Shown here: in pieces, positions 34,874 to 45,374 of the stretch
Numbering within the stretch: the first letter of the stretch is position 1
Layout: every line of letters begins with the position of its first letter
NCBI GenBank assembly: GCA_022749755.1
Contig: CM040449.1
Location: forward strand, 13,860,363 to 13,924,362
Source of the DNA: Azadirachta indica
Taxonomy: Eukaryota > Streptophyta > Magnoliopsida > Sapindales > Meliaceae
Reading direction: 5' to 3'
Length of the DNA: 64,000 bases
Program-made: the position numbers and the translations under genes
The notes under the pieces: model-generated
What the model saw: only the letters and a program-made list of their open reading frames with translations
Databases searched by the model: none
What the model was told of the DNA's origin: nothing

Positions 34874-35357
34874 TCAAGGAAACTCTAATACACTATTTAA
34901 AAAAAGGACAAAACAAATCAGGAAAAATCTATAGAAAAAAAATTCTACCCTAAAACACAATCAAAGTGATATTTTCTTCTCTTTTTTTTTTAGAATGAAA
35001 TAAGGATAATAAATAGCGTAAAAGTCAACTAGAAAACTCACTATTGGAGCTATTTTTCCTATCTCTTCTTAGTTGTAGTTAATTAAAAAATAAGCGATCT
35101 AATCAACCTTAACTACTAAATAACCCAAGAAAAGTCCTAAAGGTTTAATTTAGTAGCAGCTTTAAGAATTAAAGAGACCAATTAATCTAAAAAAACGCAA
35201 GCACAAGCGGTTGCATTTAGTTTAGTTGAACATTCTTCCTAAGATCTAATAATTTCCGACGCAACAAATCATTCAATCCTAGTTGCTTCACAAATCAGAG
35301 GAATCAAATAATTACGGATTTAATATCTGGCTTGACGGTACATTGCAATGAATAATA
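34874..35357 (-). repeat. D1 leader remnant and 5' LTR fragment
   Basis: 34874-35044 is AT-rich leader. 35045-35357 matches 24229-24542 of the 3' LTR (shared ATTTTTCCTATCTCTTCTTA, and further to GAATAATA). The inner edge of this LTR, the primer site and the outer part are all missing. At about 35358 it meets A3 gag with no flanking duplication. Confidence 0.85.
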
Positions 35358-36374
35358 TCAGGTAGTGGATTCAATGTTACCTTGTTTTTGTGGCACAACT
35401 TGTTTAGCATCCTTAGAAGCTTTAGAATTAGTCTTTATTAACGGAAATTCCTGCCGTTTAGGAGTTGATCTCCATGAGTTTGTGGCAGTCGTGCTTGCTC
35501 CTCTCCTAGCCATGCTTCTTCGCTTCAATTGTTACTCAACATTGATGGCTTGGTGTACCATATCTCTCAACTTTACATAATGTTGCATTTCCACCACATC
35601 TGCGATCTTACAATTTAAATCATGTAAGAATCTAACCATGGTAGCTTCTCTATCCTCCTCTACATTTGCTTGGATCATAGCAACCTCCATCTTTTTGTAG
35701 TATTCATCTACGCTTTTAGATCCTTGAGTTAGACGTTGTAATTTGTTGAACAACTCCCGATGGTAGTAGCTTGGAATGAAACGTCTTCTCATTATTGTCT
35801 TCATCTCGTCCCACGTTTCAACAGGATGTTCTTGATTTCTTCTCCTATCTTTCAACAATTGATCCCACCAAATAATAGCATAATCAGTAAATTCAATGGC
35901 CGCAAATTTTACCTTTTTGATCTCGAAGTAGTTGTGACAATCGAAAACCATCTCTATTTTCTTCTCCCACTCTAAATAAGTTTCAGGATCATTTCTACCT
36001 TAGAACGGTGGAATTTTTATCTTAATACTTCCTAAATCATCATCCAACTTAGGTCTACCCAACCTAGCTTCTCTATTCCCATAACCATGCAAATTCTTGC
36101 CACAGTTCATTGGTGATTGATCTAACTCCTCATCATTCTCAACACTACCCCATTGTACCCTTGGTTGCACTTGCCTAGGTGGTTGTCTAATGGAAGAGCT
36201 TTGATGTTGCTCTCTTGATGTCTCTTCTTCCAACCTATCCATCCTTTCATGGATTGGTTCTAACTCAGCCCTTATCATCTGTGTCATCTCCCCCAATAAC
36301 GCCTGCAATTATAGGTTCGAGGTGCTTAATTGTTATACCCCCAAGGTTGAATTTTCTTCTTGATTGTGAGACAT
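35358..36374 (-). pseudogene. A3 gag pseudogene, 3' truncated
   Basis: Start MSHNQEENS at 36374, with two early stops. Then LQALLGEMTQMIRAELEPIH, a stop at 36000, and the capsid frame 35532-35951 with YAIIWWDQLLKDRRRNQEHP, RRRFIPSYYHRELFNKLQRL and QGSKSVDEYYKKMEVAMIQA. It retains the WDEMKTI segment that A1 lost. Stop at 35532, then a Lys/Thr-rich tail to the break at 35358, just short of the zinc knuckle. Confidence 0.9.
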
Positions 36375-36911
36375 ATTTAAAATCTTCAAAACAAAGTTAA
36401 AAATCTCACAAGCACTCCCTCACGTGTTTTCACTCACTCTCGTGTTTGAGTACTAAAATGTTCTCACACTCGCACACTCTTAATCAAAATTTCAGTGGCA
36501 ATTTTAAGATGAGAAGCAACCAAAACAAATCACAAGATTCAATAAGCAATTCTTAAGAAATTGATGCAAGTAATGACAATATTGGATCAAGAATAAAGAA
36601 TATTAGGCCAATACTACAAGAAATTATGAATATAATAGATAACAACAATTCTCTCTTTTTTTTTCTTTTTTTTTGCTTTATTTCTTTTTTTTTTAGGAAG
36701 TAGAAATAAAAATATGAACTCAAAATAAATTGAAGGAAATAAAACACAAAATTGAAATTTGGACCAAATCAAGGAGGAATTTAGCCACAATATATATATA
36801 TATTTTTGTATTTCTTTTTTTTTTTCAGAATTCTAATTGAAGAAGTAAAGGAACAACAAAGATATAAAGGATAATTTAAACTTGCCTTGGAATCAAAGCT
36901 CTGATACCAAA
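36375..36911 (-). other. A3 leader and primer binding site
   Basis: Primer site (sense TGGTATCAGAGC, plus-strand 36898-36909) is a perfect tRNA-iMet match. The leader keeps AAG|GCAAGT about 17 bases after the primer site and TTAACTTTGTTTTGAAG| ten bases before ATG, the same donor- and acceptor-like sites as A1. Homopolymer T runs and a (TA)n tract lie at 36650-36800. No gene. Confidence 0.7.
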
Positions 36912-37720
36912 TGATACGAATCTCGCCAATATCGTGACGAAACCCAATACCTAATATAGTAGAGAACCCCAAGATTTTCCCAAGACGCAAGTTTATAGAG
37001 TTTTGACCCGATACCTATCTAGATAAGAACTAAAACTATGATTTACTCAAATGTCACACCAAGAATCCTTAAAAAAATACTTAAGAATTTAGATGATAAG
37101 TTTGGTTATTTTGAACGCCACAAGAAATTAAACTTGAAGAGCTCAAGAATAAGAACTTATAAGAAATAATTTAATACTCAAAATGGTTTGTTTCATTTTA
37201 AGAAATGAAAGCCTTTTTATAGGCAAATACAAAGGGAAAATGTCAAAAGTTAGGTTATCAATCTTACCTAACAATTTGACAAAATAAATTCAAACTTTAT
37301 GACTCTTAAAACCTATAAATTTCAAGCATGAAAACGTAAGCAATAACGTCATCTATATATGACGTAAACAATGACGTCGAATGTGTATGATGTAAGTGAT
37401 TACATCATTTTAATATTCTTAAAATTACATAAATGGATTATAATTTTCGAACATTTTCATATTAGTCTTCTTGGACTCCGGTAGTTTGAATGATGTTCAC
37501 TGATTCTAATTCTTCAAGACGTGTATCTTGAATTGTATTTGAATCACACATCTTTTTAATTAGTCCATTTAAGACACTTTCTAATGTCTTGGCTCTAACT
37601 CTTGTAATCAGTTCACTCAGCATGCTTAGCGAATCATATAGATACTGTAATTGAGTATCTCCAACCTTATGTCTGAGGTTCTCCTCTTGTTTACGTGGTT
37701 GCACAACTTCATTTACATCA
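36912..37720 (-). repeat. A3 5' LTR
   Basis: 809 bp, TG...CA. TATA (plus strand GCCTTTTTATAGG, 37211-37223) and TGACG motifs (about 37345-37400) are present. The LTR-encoded tail is open from the LTR start to a stop at 37462 (GDTQLQYLYDSLSM, LITRVRAKTLESVLNGLI). Confidence 0.92.
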
Positions 37721-38535
37721 ACTCTCTCACGTGTTTTCACTCACTTTTGTATTTGAGTACTCAAATGTCCTCACACTCGCACACTCTTAATCAAAATTTA
37801 AGTGACAATTTAAGATGAGAAGCAATCAAAACAAATCACAAGATTTAATAAGCAATTCTTAAAAAATTAATGCAAGCAATGACAATATTGGATCAAGAGT
37901 AAAGAATATTAGGTCAATACTACAAGAGATGATGAATATAATGGATAACAACAATTATCTTTTTTTTTGTTTTATTTTTTTTAAGAACTAGAAATAAAAA
38001 ATATAAACTCAAAATATATTGAAGAAAGAAATACAAAATTCGAATTTGGACCAGTCAAGGAGGAATTTGGCTACATTTTTGTTTTTGTATTTTTTTTTTA
38101 GAATTCTAATTGAAGAAATAAAGAAACAATAAAGATGTAAAAGATAACTTAAACTTGCCTTGGAACCAAAGATCTGATGCCAAATGATACGAACCTCGCC
38201 AACAATGTGACGAAACCCAACACCAAAGTAATAAAGAACCCCAAAATTTTTCCAAAACGTAGGTTTATTGAGTTTTGACCTGATATCTATCTAAATAAGA
38301 ACTAAGACTATGAATACTCAAACGCCACACCAAAAATCCTTAAGAAAATACTTAAAAATCAAGATGATAAGTTTAGTTGTTGTGAACGCGACAAAAAACT
38401 AGACTTGAAGAGTTCAAGAATAAAAACTTGTAAGAATAACTTAACACTCAAAATTCCTTGATTCATTTAAAAAATGAAAGTTTTTTTATAGGCAAATACA
38501 AAGGAAAAAATGTCAAAAGTTAAGCCAACAATTTG
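37721..38535 (-). mobile_element. Element A4: leader plus LTR fragment, family A
   Basis: 37721-38170 is family A leader (matches 36414-36880). Then a decayed primer site (plus strand ATCTGATGCCA) and LTR sequence from 38185 (TGATACGAACCTCG), including the TATA region, broken at about 38535. There it meets the family B LTR of B2 at an internal LTR position of both elements. No coding content. Confidence 0.85.
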
Positions 38536-39103
38536 ATAAGTAACCCTAATTGGAGTGTTTGGCCACAAAATTAAACTTATTCTAACTTTAAATAAAATAA
38601 ACTGAATTTGGGCTTAATAATTACCATTAACAGCCCAAACACATAACAAATTATAAATATATGTTTATAAATAAGACTAAAATAGATGATGGGCTTGAAC
38701 AGCAACTTAGCCCAAACTGGCACATGGAATCCGAAACTTGCATCATGATGACGATCTGATTCGAACTGCAATTAAAAGAACTTGAACATGCTTGCTTAGC
38801 CTTGAGACATCGTTCGAATATGGTCTTATACAAATTTGAGAAGTTGAATTCCGTAGAAACTTTAATCTTCAGGTTTTGCCTTCTTGTACTTGTGTCAATG
38901 TTACCAAGCTCTGATTATTGTCTTGAAGTCCAAGCTTGATATTTGACTCTTTCTTACACTCTTGAATTATTGTAAGATCATCCCACAAACCTTGAATCAT
39001 CCCATTCAATGCATCTTTGAATTTCTTCATTCTTGCTCTTGTAACGGGACCATTAGGTAGCTGAATTGGATCATTGCTCTTGTGTGCATCCGTATTTGCA
39101 TCA
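38536..39103 (-). repeat. B2 3' LTR, truncated
   Basis: Begins in sense TGATGCAAATACGG at 39103 and breaks at about 38536 before reaching the LTR end. The first 235 bases are coding (integrase tail, stop at 38869). The polypurine tract (sense GAGGATCGAGGGAA, 39104-39117) directly precedes it inside the open frame. Confidence 0.93.
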
Positions 39104-40254
39104 TTCCCTCGATCCTCAAGATGATTCGTCCATGAATCTTCACCATCTATATCAAAAGGAGAAAGATCAGCCACATTAAAAGTTGCATTCACAGTATACT
39201 CACCAGGAAGATCCAATTTATAGGCATTATCATTGATCTTCTCAACAACTTGAAAGGGACCATCTCCTCTTGGATGTAGCTTTGACTTCCTTTGAGTTGG
39301 AAACCTTTCCTTTCGCATATGTACCCAAACCCAATCACCAGGCTCGAATACAACGCGCCTTCGTCCTTTGTTTACTTGGCTTGTAATTTGTTGATTCTTC
39401 TTTTCAATGTTCTTGCGCACATCTGCATGTAGTTTTCTCACCAATTTTGCCTTTGTTTTCCCATCTAAGCTAGTTCTTTCATCACAAGGTAAAGGAACTA
39501 AATCCAAAGGGGTTAGTGGGTTAAAACCATAAACAATTTCAAATGGTGAAAAACCAGTAGTAGAATGCACAACTCTATTATATGCGAATTCAACAAATGG
39601 AATGCACTCTTCCCAATTCTTCAAATTCTTTTGGACAATAGCACGCAACAAAGTTCCCAAAGTCCTATTCACAACTTCTGTTTGACCATCAATTTGTGGG
39701 TGACAAGTAGTAGAATATAACAATTTAGTACCCAATTTACTCCACAAAACTTTCCAAAAATGACTTAGAAACTTCACATCTCTATCACTAACTATAGTTT
39801 TTGGAATGCCATGCAAACGCACTACTTCCCTAAAGAACAGATTTGCAATATTAGTGGCATCATCAGTTTTGTTACAAGGTATAAAATGTGACATCTTGGA
39901 AAACCTATCAACCACTACAAAAATAGAATCTTTTCCCTTTTTTGATCTAGGTAAACCCAAAACAAAATCCATGGAAATATTAGTCCAAGGTTCACTAGAA
40001 ACAGGTAAAGGAGTATACAAACCTTGATTTAAAACTTTAAATTTAGCTTGTTTGCACACAACACATCTATCACAAACTTTTTGCACATCATTTTTCATTT
40101 TAGGCCAATAGAAGTGTTCATCTAAAGTGTCTAAAGTTTTTGTAATACCAAAATGTCCCATTAAACCACCCCCATGAGACTCTTTTACAAGCAATTCTCT
40201 CAGAGAACAAATAGGTATGCACAATTTATTTTCTTTAAACAAAAACCCATCCAT
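38869..40254 (-). pseudogene. B2 integrase with LTR-encoded CR-like tail (intact apart from an upstream stop)
   Basis: 461 codons without interruption. Zinc region: His27, His34, Cys64, Cys67. Core: Asp96 (SMDFVLG), Asp157 (VSDRDVKF) and Glu193 (GQTEVVN), with 35 residues between the last two, the DD35E spacing of retroviral-type integrases. C-terminal GDW and GDGPFQV (332-334 GPF), then [11 protein letters not shown]. The LTR starts at the third base of codon 384, so residues 385-461 are encoded by the LTR, including [20 protein letters not shown]. This matches my recollection of the CR motif of CRM elements, thought to steer insertion to centromeric chromatin. No ordinary chromodomain. It is separated from RT only by a TGA at 40255. 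Confidence 0.93.
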
Positions 40255-41859
40255 TCAATAGAACTTATCATATGCAGCTTTCTCACATGCTTTGAAAATG
40301 CTAGAAAAGTCAGTATCATCATCATAAAGAGTTTTAATATGTTCAAATCCAAGCATTCTTGCATCTAAAGCATTAAGTAAAGTATACCTCCTTGAAAGTG
40401 CATCAGCCACAACATTATCTTTACCTTGCTTGTATTTAATCACATAAGGAAAAGTCTCAATAAATTTGACCCATTTGGCATGTCGTTTGTTCAACTTACC
40501 TTGACTTTTAATGAACTTCAAAGATTGATGGTCAGTATGAATAACAAATTCCTTAGGCCATAAGTAATGCTGCCAATTTTCCAAAGCTCTAACCAAAGCA
40601 TAAAGCTCTTTGTCGTAAGTAGGATAATTCAATGAGGCGCCATGGAGCTTTTCACTAAAGTAGGCAATTGGCCTCTTTTCCTGCATGAGAACAGCCCCAA
40701 TGCCCAATCCTGATGCATCACATTCAAGTTCAAAAGTATTAGCAAAGTTAGGCAAGGCAAGAATGGGTGCCTTACAAAGCTTATCTTTCAATAAAGTAAA
40801 TGCATGCTCTTGTTCTTTGTCCCACTTAAAAGTACAATTCTTTTTAATTACCTCTGTAAGGGGTGCCGCAATGGTGCTAAAATCTTTTATAAACCGTCTA
40901 TAAAAACTAGCCAATCCATGAAAACTTCTTACCTCACTTACCGATTTAGGAGTAGGCCAATTTTTAATAGCACTTACCTTCTCTTCATCAACTTCAACGC
41001 CTTGAACACTTACCACAAAACCTAAAATCACAATTCGATCTAAACAAAAAGAACACTTTTTAAAGTTAGCATATAACTTTTCTTTTCTCAAAATATCAAG
41101 TACAGCCCTTAAATGTTCTACATGTTCATTCGAATTTTTGAAATGTACAAGGATATCATCAAAGTATACAACAACAAATTTTCCAATTAAATCTTTCAAA
41201 ACATGATTCATAAATCTCATGAAAGTACTAGGTGCATTAGTTAAACCAAAAGGCATAACTAACCATTCATACAGACCATATTTTGTTTTGAATGCAGTTT
41301 TCCACTCATCACCCTCTCTCATGTGAATTTGATGATACCCACTTTTCAAATCAATTTTGCTAAAGATAGTAGAACCATATAATTCATCAAGCATATCATC
41401 TAGCCTAGGAATAGGATGGCGATACTTTACCGTAATGTTATTAATTGCACGACAATCAACACACATACGCCAAGAGCCATCTTTCTTAGGTACCAATAGA
41501 ACAGGAACAGCACATGGATTCATACTTTCTCTAACATATCCCTTTGTTAACAACTCCTCAACTTGCCTTTGAAACTCCTTTGTCTCCTCGGGATTACTCC
41601 TATAGGCTGATTTATTGGGAATTGAAGCTCCAGGAATAAAATCGATCTGATGCTCGATACCCCTAATGGGCGGCAATTCATTGGGCACCTCCTCGGGAAA
41701 AACATCTTCATAAGCCTGTAAAGGAGAAACAAATGCAGTAGGCAAAGAAGTATTAAGGTCATTAGTGTTTAAGTAAAGTTCCTTGTACATAAGTACAAGT
41801 ATACTTTTGTTGGAAAACCAAGCCACCCTAATATCACTCCTTTTTGCATAAAAGCTCAC
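40255..41859 (-). pseudogene. B2 reverse transcriptase-RNase H (open frame)
   Basis: 534 codons. [34 protein letters not shown] (Asp170), [12 protein letters not shown] and YFDD at 232-235 (41155-41166). RNase H: ECDASG (Asp381), KELY (Glu418), HTDH (Asp443) and ADALSR (Asp486). All catalytic residues are present. The frame is bounded by stops upstream at 41860 (TAA; the first codon after it is GTG, so this is not a true start) and downstream at 40255 (TGA). Both look like single-base or short lesions in a former continuous polyprotein. Confidence 0.93.
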
Positions 41860-42520
41860 TTATTTCTTTTTACACTCAATTGTTTCTTTTTCCTCCACTC
41901 TTTTTCCCTCATTTGAATTCTGCCCCTCTCCATTCGAACTCACTTGTTTTTCTTTCTCATTCTTTTTGCCACTCTTTTCTTTTGAAAACTTACCCTCCTT
42001 TGTTACAACTTCACTCACTCTTGTTTTTTCTCTGACTTTGCATTCTTCTAAGCTCACTCTCATAAACTTCTTTAGGTGAAAGTGGTACAAGAGTAATTTT
42101 CTTCCCATCCTTCTCAAAAGTATAATGATTTGTAAAATCATTATGTAACACCCTTCTGTCAAATTGCCAAGGGCGTCCCAACAAGAGATGGCCAGCATGC
42201 ATGGGCACTACATCAAACAACAACTCATCTCTATACTTGCCTATTTTGAAGGCAACAAGAACTTGCTTTGTCACCCTAATTTCCCCACAATCATTAAGCC
42301 ACTTCAACTTGTAAGGATGTGGATGTTTTAAAGTAGGTAACCCTAACTTTTCTACAAGAGTAGTACTAGCAACATTAGTTACACTGCCACCATCAATTAT
42401 CACATCACAAACCCTATCCTTTACAAGACACCTAGTATGGAAGAGATTCTCTCTTTGATCACATTCTTCCTGTTGGACTTGCATATTCAAAACTCTTCTT
42501 GATACAAGAGCCTTACCACT
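41860..42520 (-). pseudogene. B2 protease and linker
   Basis: The protease is in the frame of 42011-43045: [20 protein letters not shown] then DGGS (catalytic Asp at 42392-42394), [11 protein letters not shown], and [15 protein letters not shown]. The domain is complete. A frameshift near 42020 moves the Lys/Glu-rich linker (KEKSGKKNEKEKQVSSNGEG) into the frame that runs to the stop at 41860. It would act in cis to release Gag, RT and integrase. Confidence 0.9.
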
Positions 42521-43678
42521 TTCTACCATAGTAAATTGCTCATCCCCTTCTTCATCACTTGCATCTTCAAGAGTTGGCATCGTCTCTTGTTCATTCTCCT
42601 CTTCACTGGCCGAATAGTACTCTCCCTCAAGCATGAATATGGTTCTTTGATTTGGGCAATCCCGCTTGTAATGTCCTACACCTTGACATTTAAAACATTT
42701 AATATTTCTGGTGTTAGTAGTAGAATCAAACTTACCCTTGTCTTTGCTTGAGTTGGATGTTTTGGGAAATTCTTTGGATTCGATTTTAGGCTTGGATGAC
42801 GAAGCCTTATCATCTTTCCTCCAATTTGATTTGAATGCAGAAGTATAGGAGGAAAACTGACTTGTACGACCTCTCTTTTTCAGTTGCTTCTCAACCTTCA
42901 ATGCAAGGTGAAGCAAGTCTTCTAGCTCCATATATGGCTGCAATTCAACCACATTAGAAATCTCTTTGTTCAAACCATTGAGAAATCTTGCCATTGTAGC
43001 CTCATTATCTTCCTCTACATTTGCTCTTATCATTGCTACCTCCATCTCCTTGTAGTATTCCTCAACACTCTTACACCCTTAAGTGAGATTTTGAAGTCGA
43101 TTATACAATTCTCTATAGTAGTAGTTTGGTACAAATCTCTTGCGCATGATGGATTTCAGATCTCTCCACTCTTCAATGGGCCTTTCCCTATTTCTCCTTC
43201 GCTTTTGCTTAGTATCATCCCACCAAGTAATAGCATAAGCTTCAAAAACAGCCACGGCAAGCTTCAACTTCTTGGATTCAGTGTAGTCATTGCAATCAAA
43301 CACTAATTCAATCTTCGTTTCCCAATCTAAGTATGCCTCAGGATCCATTCTTCCATAAAATGGTGGAATTTTCAGTTTGACCCTACTGTTGCTATTGTTA
43401 TTGTTTCTTACCCTCGGTCTCACCTCTTCTTCCTCTCCATTGTCATCAAGCGATTCACTATCATTAAAGCCATCATCTAATTGAGCTCTTCTTAGAACTC
43501 GCCTAGTTTGCATGGTTGGGTTAGGAGTATTAGGCGGCTGCCCCCTTGTGGTTGAAACCTCCAGCCTCTCCATTCTATCAACCAACTCTCCATATTTTCT
43601 ATCCATGGCTTGCAACAACTCGGTTAAAGCTTGGAATCGATCTATCTCACTTTGTGGATTTCTTGCTTGTCCACTCAT
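42521..43678 (-). pseudogene. B2 gag
   Basis: Starts MSGQARNPQSEIDRF at 43678. A coiled-coil-like ELVDRMERLEV is followed by an acidic stretch and Asn run, and the capsid carries PPFYGRMDPEAYLDWETKIE, YAITWWDDTKQKRRRN and RKRFVPNYYYRELYNRLQNL. A TAA at 43076 follows (B1 has CAA). Then [19 protein letters not shown], a basic Ser/Lys region, and the intact zinc knuckle [14 protein letters not shown] at 42656-42697. The single stop is the only lesion in gag. Confidence 0.92.
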
Positions 43679-44507
43679 CCTTCAAGACAAAGTTAGTAAA
43701 GCAAAAGAATAATTTTCTCACTTCACTCCCTCACGTGTTTCACTCAAGTAATGTTATCACTCAAGTTCGCTCGTGTTTCACACTTAATTTTATGGCTTTT
43801 CTCTAGATGAGCTCACACTAAGCCTTTTTCCACTCTAATTCTCTTATTAAGAATAGTTGCAAAAAATCAAAATTTATACAAACTTACTAAATACAATGAA
43901 AAGTAAAATAAAACTAATTTAGATAGGCAACAAACTGGGAAAGCACAAGGACTAGGAAATAGATTTTTAGCAATGATAAAGGAAAGATTAAGAACAAAGA
44001 AAAGAAAAAAAATCAGTACAGGAATAGGAAAGTCAACCAAAAATTATGGAAAGATTGGGAAGCTTGTTTTGGAATGTAGGCTTGATTTGGTCAAACTCCT
44101 TGAAGCAATATGATTTTTCTTTTTATTTTCCTTATTTTCATTCAACACCTGCCCCCTTTTTTTTTTTTTTTCTCTCTTAGCCAAAGGCTTTGCTTTTTCT
44201 CTCCCTTTTTTTTTATTTTTTTTATTTTTATTTTTACCTCCAAACACGTAGAAGTGACCAAACAAAAATAAATAGACACAGACAGAAAAGAAACGAATAG
44301 ACAAAGACTAAATCAACCGAATTGGAGATTGATACAACCCAAACTTGACTTGCTGTGAATTGAAAGGAAACCGTCTTCTTTTTTTTTTTTTTTTTGATAT
44401 GATAGACATAAAAACGAAAATAAATGGAATTGAAGCAAAACAGACTCAGAAACTAAAGAAACAAATAAACAAATTTGAAAGACGATATAACCTGATTTAA
44501 AGCCGTA
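43679..44507 (-). other. B2 leader
   Basis: About 830 bp of AT-rich leader with long T runs on the plus strand (44157-44172, 44380-44395). Donor-like CAG|GTTATATC lies about 22 bases after the primer site and CTAACTTTGTCTTGAAG|G one base before the gag ATG, paralleling B1. No gene. Confidence 0.6.
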
Positions 44508-44519
44508 GCTCTGATACCA
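44508..44519 (-). other. B2 primer binding site (tRNA-iMet)
   Basis: Sense TGGTATCAGAGC, perfect match, three bases from the LTR edge. Confidence 0.93.
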
Positions 44520-44522
44520 AAC

Positions 44523-45374
44523 TGATACGAACCCCGAGTGTATTAAACTTGAGACCCAATATCTTTACGCATGGAAGCAACTTCTTGGAAAGCTAAATCA
44601 GATTCACCCAAGTCTGTAATCCAATTTCAACTTGTGAAATAGAACCTTAGAATAAATACCCTCAAAGTAATTAACTTTGATTGTAAGAACCTTGATTCAA
44701 GCAAGAATCAAAATAAGAGAAAACACTCTCAATTTAATTTCATTCAAGAAAAGTAATCGCTGCCTCCATGGGAGCATGTGGCTGAATATATATAAGGGTA
44801 CAGGAGATAAGTAACCCTAATTGGAGTGTTTGGCCACAAAATTAAACTTATTCTAACTTTAAATAAAATAAACTGAATTTGGGCTTAATAATTACCATTA
44901 ACAGCCCAAACACATAATAAATTATAAATATATGTTTATAAATAAGACTAAAATAGATGATGGGCTTGGACAGCAACTTAGCCCAAACTGGCACATGGAA
45001 TCCGAAACTTGCATCATGATGACGATCTGATTTGAACTGCAATTAAAAGAACTTGAACATGCTTGCTTAGCCTTGAGACATCGTTCGAATATGGTCTTAT
45101 ACAAATTTGAGAAGTTGAATTCCGTAGAAGCTTTAATCTTCAGGTTTTGTCTTCTTGTACTTGTGTCAATGTTACCAAGCTCTGATTATTGTCTTGAAGT
45201 CCAAGCTTGATATTTGACTCTTTCTTACACTCTTGAATTGTTGTAAGATCATCCCACAAACCTTGAATCATCCCATTCAATGCATCTTTAAATTTCTTCA
45301 TTCTTGCTCTTGTAACGGGACCATTAGGTAGCTGAATTGGATCATTGCTCTTGTGTGCATCCGTATTTGTATCA
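44523..45374 (-). repeat. B2 5' LTR
   Basis: 852 bp, TG...CA, complete. TATA region (plus strand GAATATATATAAGG) at 44784-44797. The integrase-tail frame is also open in this copy from the LTR start down to the stop at 45140, but here it has no upstream pol. Confidence 0.95.

Larger units (their letters stand above)
23901..35357 (-). mobile_element. Element D1: Athila/Tat-like Ty3/gypsy retrotransposon, interrupted by A2
   Basis: Minus-strand element with a complete 3' LTR, polypurine tract, a 1.5 kb non-coding 3' region, integrase, partly deleted RT, protease, gag and a fragment of 5' LTR. A2 (29232-32538) sits inside with its own target duplication; removing A2 plus one AACTT makes the D1 protease-RT linker continuous. 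The pol motifs [20 protein letters not shown], [16 protein letters not shown] and [15 protein letters not shown] are typical of the non-chromovirus Athila/Tat lineage. The right end abuts truncated A3. No target duplication could be assigned. Confidence 0.87.
35358..37720 (-). mobile_element. Element A3: 5' half of a family A element
   Basis: Minus-strand 5' LTR, primer site, leader and gag up to just before the zinc knuckle, then an abrupt junction with the D1 LTR fragment. Its LTR edge at 37720 abuts family A leader sequence of another copy (A4), so A3 inserted into A4 about 40-50 bp upstream of the A4 gag start. Protease and pol are missing. Confidence 0.88.
38536..45374 (-). mobile_element. 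Element B2: nearly complete, youngest CRM-like element, family B
   Basis: Minus-strand element with 5' LTR, perfect primer site, leader, gag, protease, RT, RNase H, integrase and a 3' LTR missing its last ~290 bp. Over the 568 bp shared by its two LTRs I count 8 differences, all transitions (about 1.4%), far fewer than the other pairs here. Coding is interrupted by only about four lesions: stop at 43076, frameshift near 42020, stop at 41860 and stop at 40255. The right flank is a family E LTR (E1), into which it inserted; the five bases after it are ATTCT, and the left copy is lost. Confidence 0.95.
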
